Source: Bacilli bacterium
GTDB lineage: Bacteria; Bacillota_I; Bacilli_A; RF39; UBA660
Assembly: GCA_028708005.1 (NCBI GenBank)
Contig: JAQVZV010000044.1
Coordinates: forward strand, 1 to 6,679
Direction: 5' to 3'
Length of the DNA: 6,679 nt
The notes under the pieces were generated by a model. The model did no database searches and had not been told where the DNA came from. It was given only the letters and a program-made list of their open reading frames with translations. Below, one piece after another: positions 5,290 through 6,679 of the stretch. Position 1 is the first letter of the stretch, and each line of letters starts with the position of its first letter. A program made the translations under genes and the position numbers.

Positions 5290-6679
5290 CAAAAGATAAA
5301 GTGGCTGTTTATTTTTCTTATAACATTGGCACTAAGTACCATTGTCATTATCTTTTTTGAAAAAGAAAAGACAAATGTTAATGTTGCACCAAGGGAATTG
5401 TATCAAGTATATCTAGATGGCGATAAAATAGGTGTTATTGAATCTAAAGATAAATTAGAAGAATATATAGATAAGAAACAAGATGAAATTAAACAAAAAT
5501 ATAATGTTTCGAATGTATATCCTCCTAAAAATTTGTCTATTCAAAAGTATATTGGTTATGAAAAGAGAATTCTAAGTGAGAAGCAAGTATATGAATTAAT
5601 AAAGGAAAAACATCCTTTTACAGTTAAAGGTTGGACTTTCAGGATACAAAGTAAAGAAAAAAGTCAAGCTGATAAAATTATTTATGTTATCAAAAAAGAG
5701 ACCTTTCATAACGCTGCTAGGAAAACAGTTGAAGCTTTTGTTCCTAAAAAAGAATTAGAAGCGTTTGAAAATAATGCTCAGCCTGAGATAAAAGGCACCG
5801 GAAAGATTATTGAAAACTTGTATATTCCAGCTGATCAAATAAAGGAAAGAGAATCTTTTATTTCAACTGATGAACAAATATTCATTGATGAGAATGAACT
5901 TACTAGGTATTTATTATTTGGTACATTAAAGGAACCAAATAAATATATAGTTAAGTCAGGTGATACGATTGAACAAATATCATTTAATCATAAACTTGGT
6001 ACTAGTGAATTTTTAATTGTTAACCCAGGCTTCCCCAATGCTAATAGTCTGTTGTTCCCGGGACAAGAAGTGTCTGTTGGTTTGATTAATCCACTTTTTA
6101 ATGTTATTGTTGAGGAACATATTGTTGAAGATCAATCAATCCCATATAAAACAGATACTATTTATGATGATACTATACCTTATGGTACGACTAAGGTTAC
6201 TCAAGAAGGTATGAATGGAATTCAACGTGTTATTCAGAAAAGGCAAACGGATAATGGAGCGATTGCAAGTACTTATATTGATAAGGATGCTTCATATGTT
6301 GTAAAAGATCCAATTAAGAGAATTGTTGTTAAGGGTACTAAGAATAGCGGAGGGGCAATTATCATTAGTTCAGATGGGAATTGGGTATGGCCTACTAAAA
6401 CTCCTTATTCAATAACAAGCCCATGGGGATATCGTTGGGGTGTTTTGCATGAAGGTATTGATATCGTTAGCACAGGGTATGGCTCGGCTATATATGCAGC
6501 TAGAGATGGTGTTGTTATTAAGAGTTTGAATTCACCAGGTAGTTTAGGTAATTACATTACGATTCAACATGATAATAACATATATACTTTGTATGCCCAT
6601 TTATCAAAAAGATATGCTCAAGTTGGTAAAACAGTAAAAATAGGGGAGCTTATTGGAACAATGGGGAACTCAGGTGCGG
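5287..6679 (+). CDS. Membrane-anchored LysM-G5-M23 peptidoglycan endopeptidase (3'-truncated by window)
   Basis: 464 residues are visible. A single N-terminal transmembrane segment (about 6-24, after MQKIK) anchors the protein, with the rest outside the cell. An extracytoplasmic region with a 'YQVYLDGDKIGVIESKDKLE' opening (39-58) leads to a LysM peptidoglycan-binding module (about 220-264; YIVKSGDTIEQISFNHKLGT) and a G5-type domain (about 272-352; PYKTDTIYDDTIPYGTTKV). The M23 (lysostaphin/LytM) peptidase domain starts at about 366 with WVWPT. Its zinc ligands H388 and D392 are in HEGIDI, and H438 is in YAHLS. The final HxH zinc motif expected just after GNSGA is beyond the window edge. The family cuts peptide cross-links of peptidoglycan during growth or division. 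This implies a wall-bearing cell. The start is GTG. The gene lies 46 bases after dnaE in the same direction. Specific substrate bond and partner are unknown. Confidence 0.93.
   Translation, partial: MQKIKWLFIFLITLALSTIVIIFFEKEKTNVNVAPRELYQVYLDGDKIGVIESKDKLEEYIDKKQDEIKQKYNVSNVYPPKNLSIQKYIGYEKRILSEKQVYELIKEKHPFTVKGWTFRIQSKEKSQADKIIYVIKKETFHNAARKTVEAFVPKKELEAFENNAQPEIKGTGKIIENLYIPADQIKERESFISTDEQIFIDENELTRYLLFGTLKEPNKYIVKSGDTIEQISFNHKLGTSEFLIVNPGFPNANSLLFPGQEVSVGLINPLFNVIVEEHIVEDQSIPYKTDTIYDDTIPYGTTKVTQEGMNGIQRVIQKRQTDNGAIASTYIDKDASYVVKDPIKRIVVKGTKNSGGAIIISSDGNWVWPTKTPYSITSPWGYRWGVLHEGIDIVSTGYGSAIYAARDGVVIKSLNSPGSLGNYITIQHDNNIYTLYAHLSKRYAQVGKTVKIGELIGTMGNSGA

Noticed and set aside
1..6679. CRISPR array, tRNA/rRNA, insertion sequence, toxin-antitoxin or defence system
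   Set aside because: No spaced direct repeats, RNA gene features, transposase or terminal inverted repeats were seen, and all substantial frames are accounted for by the genes listed.

Overview
The window is AT-rich with tight gene spacing, AGGAGG/GAGGTGAT-type ribosome binding sites, UGG for tryptophan (standard code) and Gram-positive-type proteins. These are a DnaE-family Pol III alpha, a Firmicutes-like glucose-6-phosphate isomerase, a type IV prepilin, L28, and a membrane-anchored LysM-G5-M23 peptidase. This points to a low-GC Bacilli/Mollicutes-related lineage that keeps a cell wall, possibly an uncultured gut Bacilli group. The finer placement is inference.

Layout. Bases 1-125 (minus strand) encode a fragment of a membrane-fusion/efflux adaptor protein. 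It is clearly more GC-rich (about 40% by hand count) than the next 170 bases (about 26%) and abuts them abruptly. From about 129 to 296 (plus) lies the C-terminal tail of what looks like a GH94-type glycoside phosphorylase, overlapping by ATGA with a complete glucose-6-phosphate isomerase gene (293-1519). A stand-alone type IV prepilin gene follows (1620-2000). It converges on rpmB (ribosomal protein L28, minus strand, 2182-2015), and an AT-rich two-way terminator lies between and across their ends. Divergent from rpmB is dnaE (2289-5240), a 983-residue polymerase alpha with intact polymerase aspartates but a degenerate PHP domain. Forty-six bases later a GTG-started gene (5287 to the window end, cut off) encodes a membrane-anchored LysM-G5-M23 peptidoglycan hydrolase.

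Working together. The phosphorylase tail and the isomerase look like one translationally coupled unit of sugar-phosphate metabolism. dnaE and the M23 peptidase are co-directional and may be co-transcribed, though no functional link is evident. The remaining genes are housekeeping or surface functions.

I see no convincing new defence system, mobile element, CRISPR array or RNA gene. The most notable items are the abrupt junction near base 126-134 (possible assembly chimera or real rearrangement), the degenerate PHP domain of DnaE, the orphan prepilin with a duplicated start region, and the L28 gene whose end is built into the terminator. No gene-free stretch exceeds about 110 bases.
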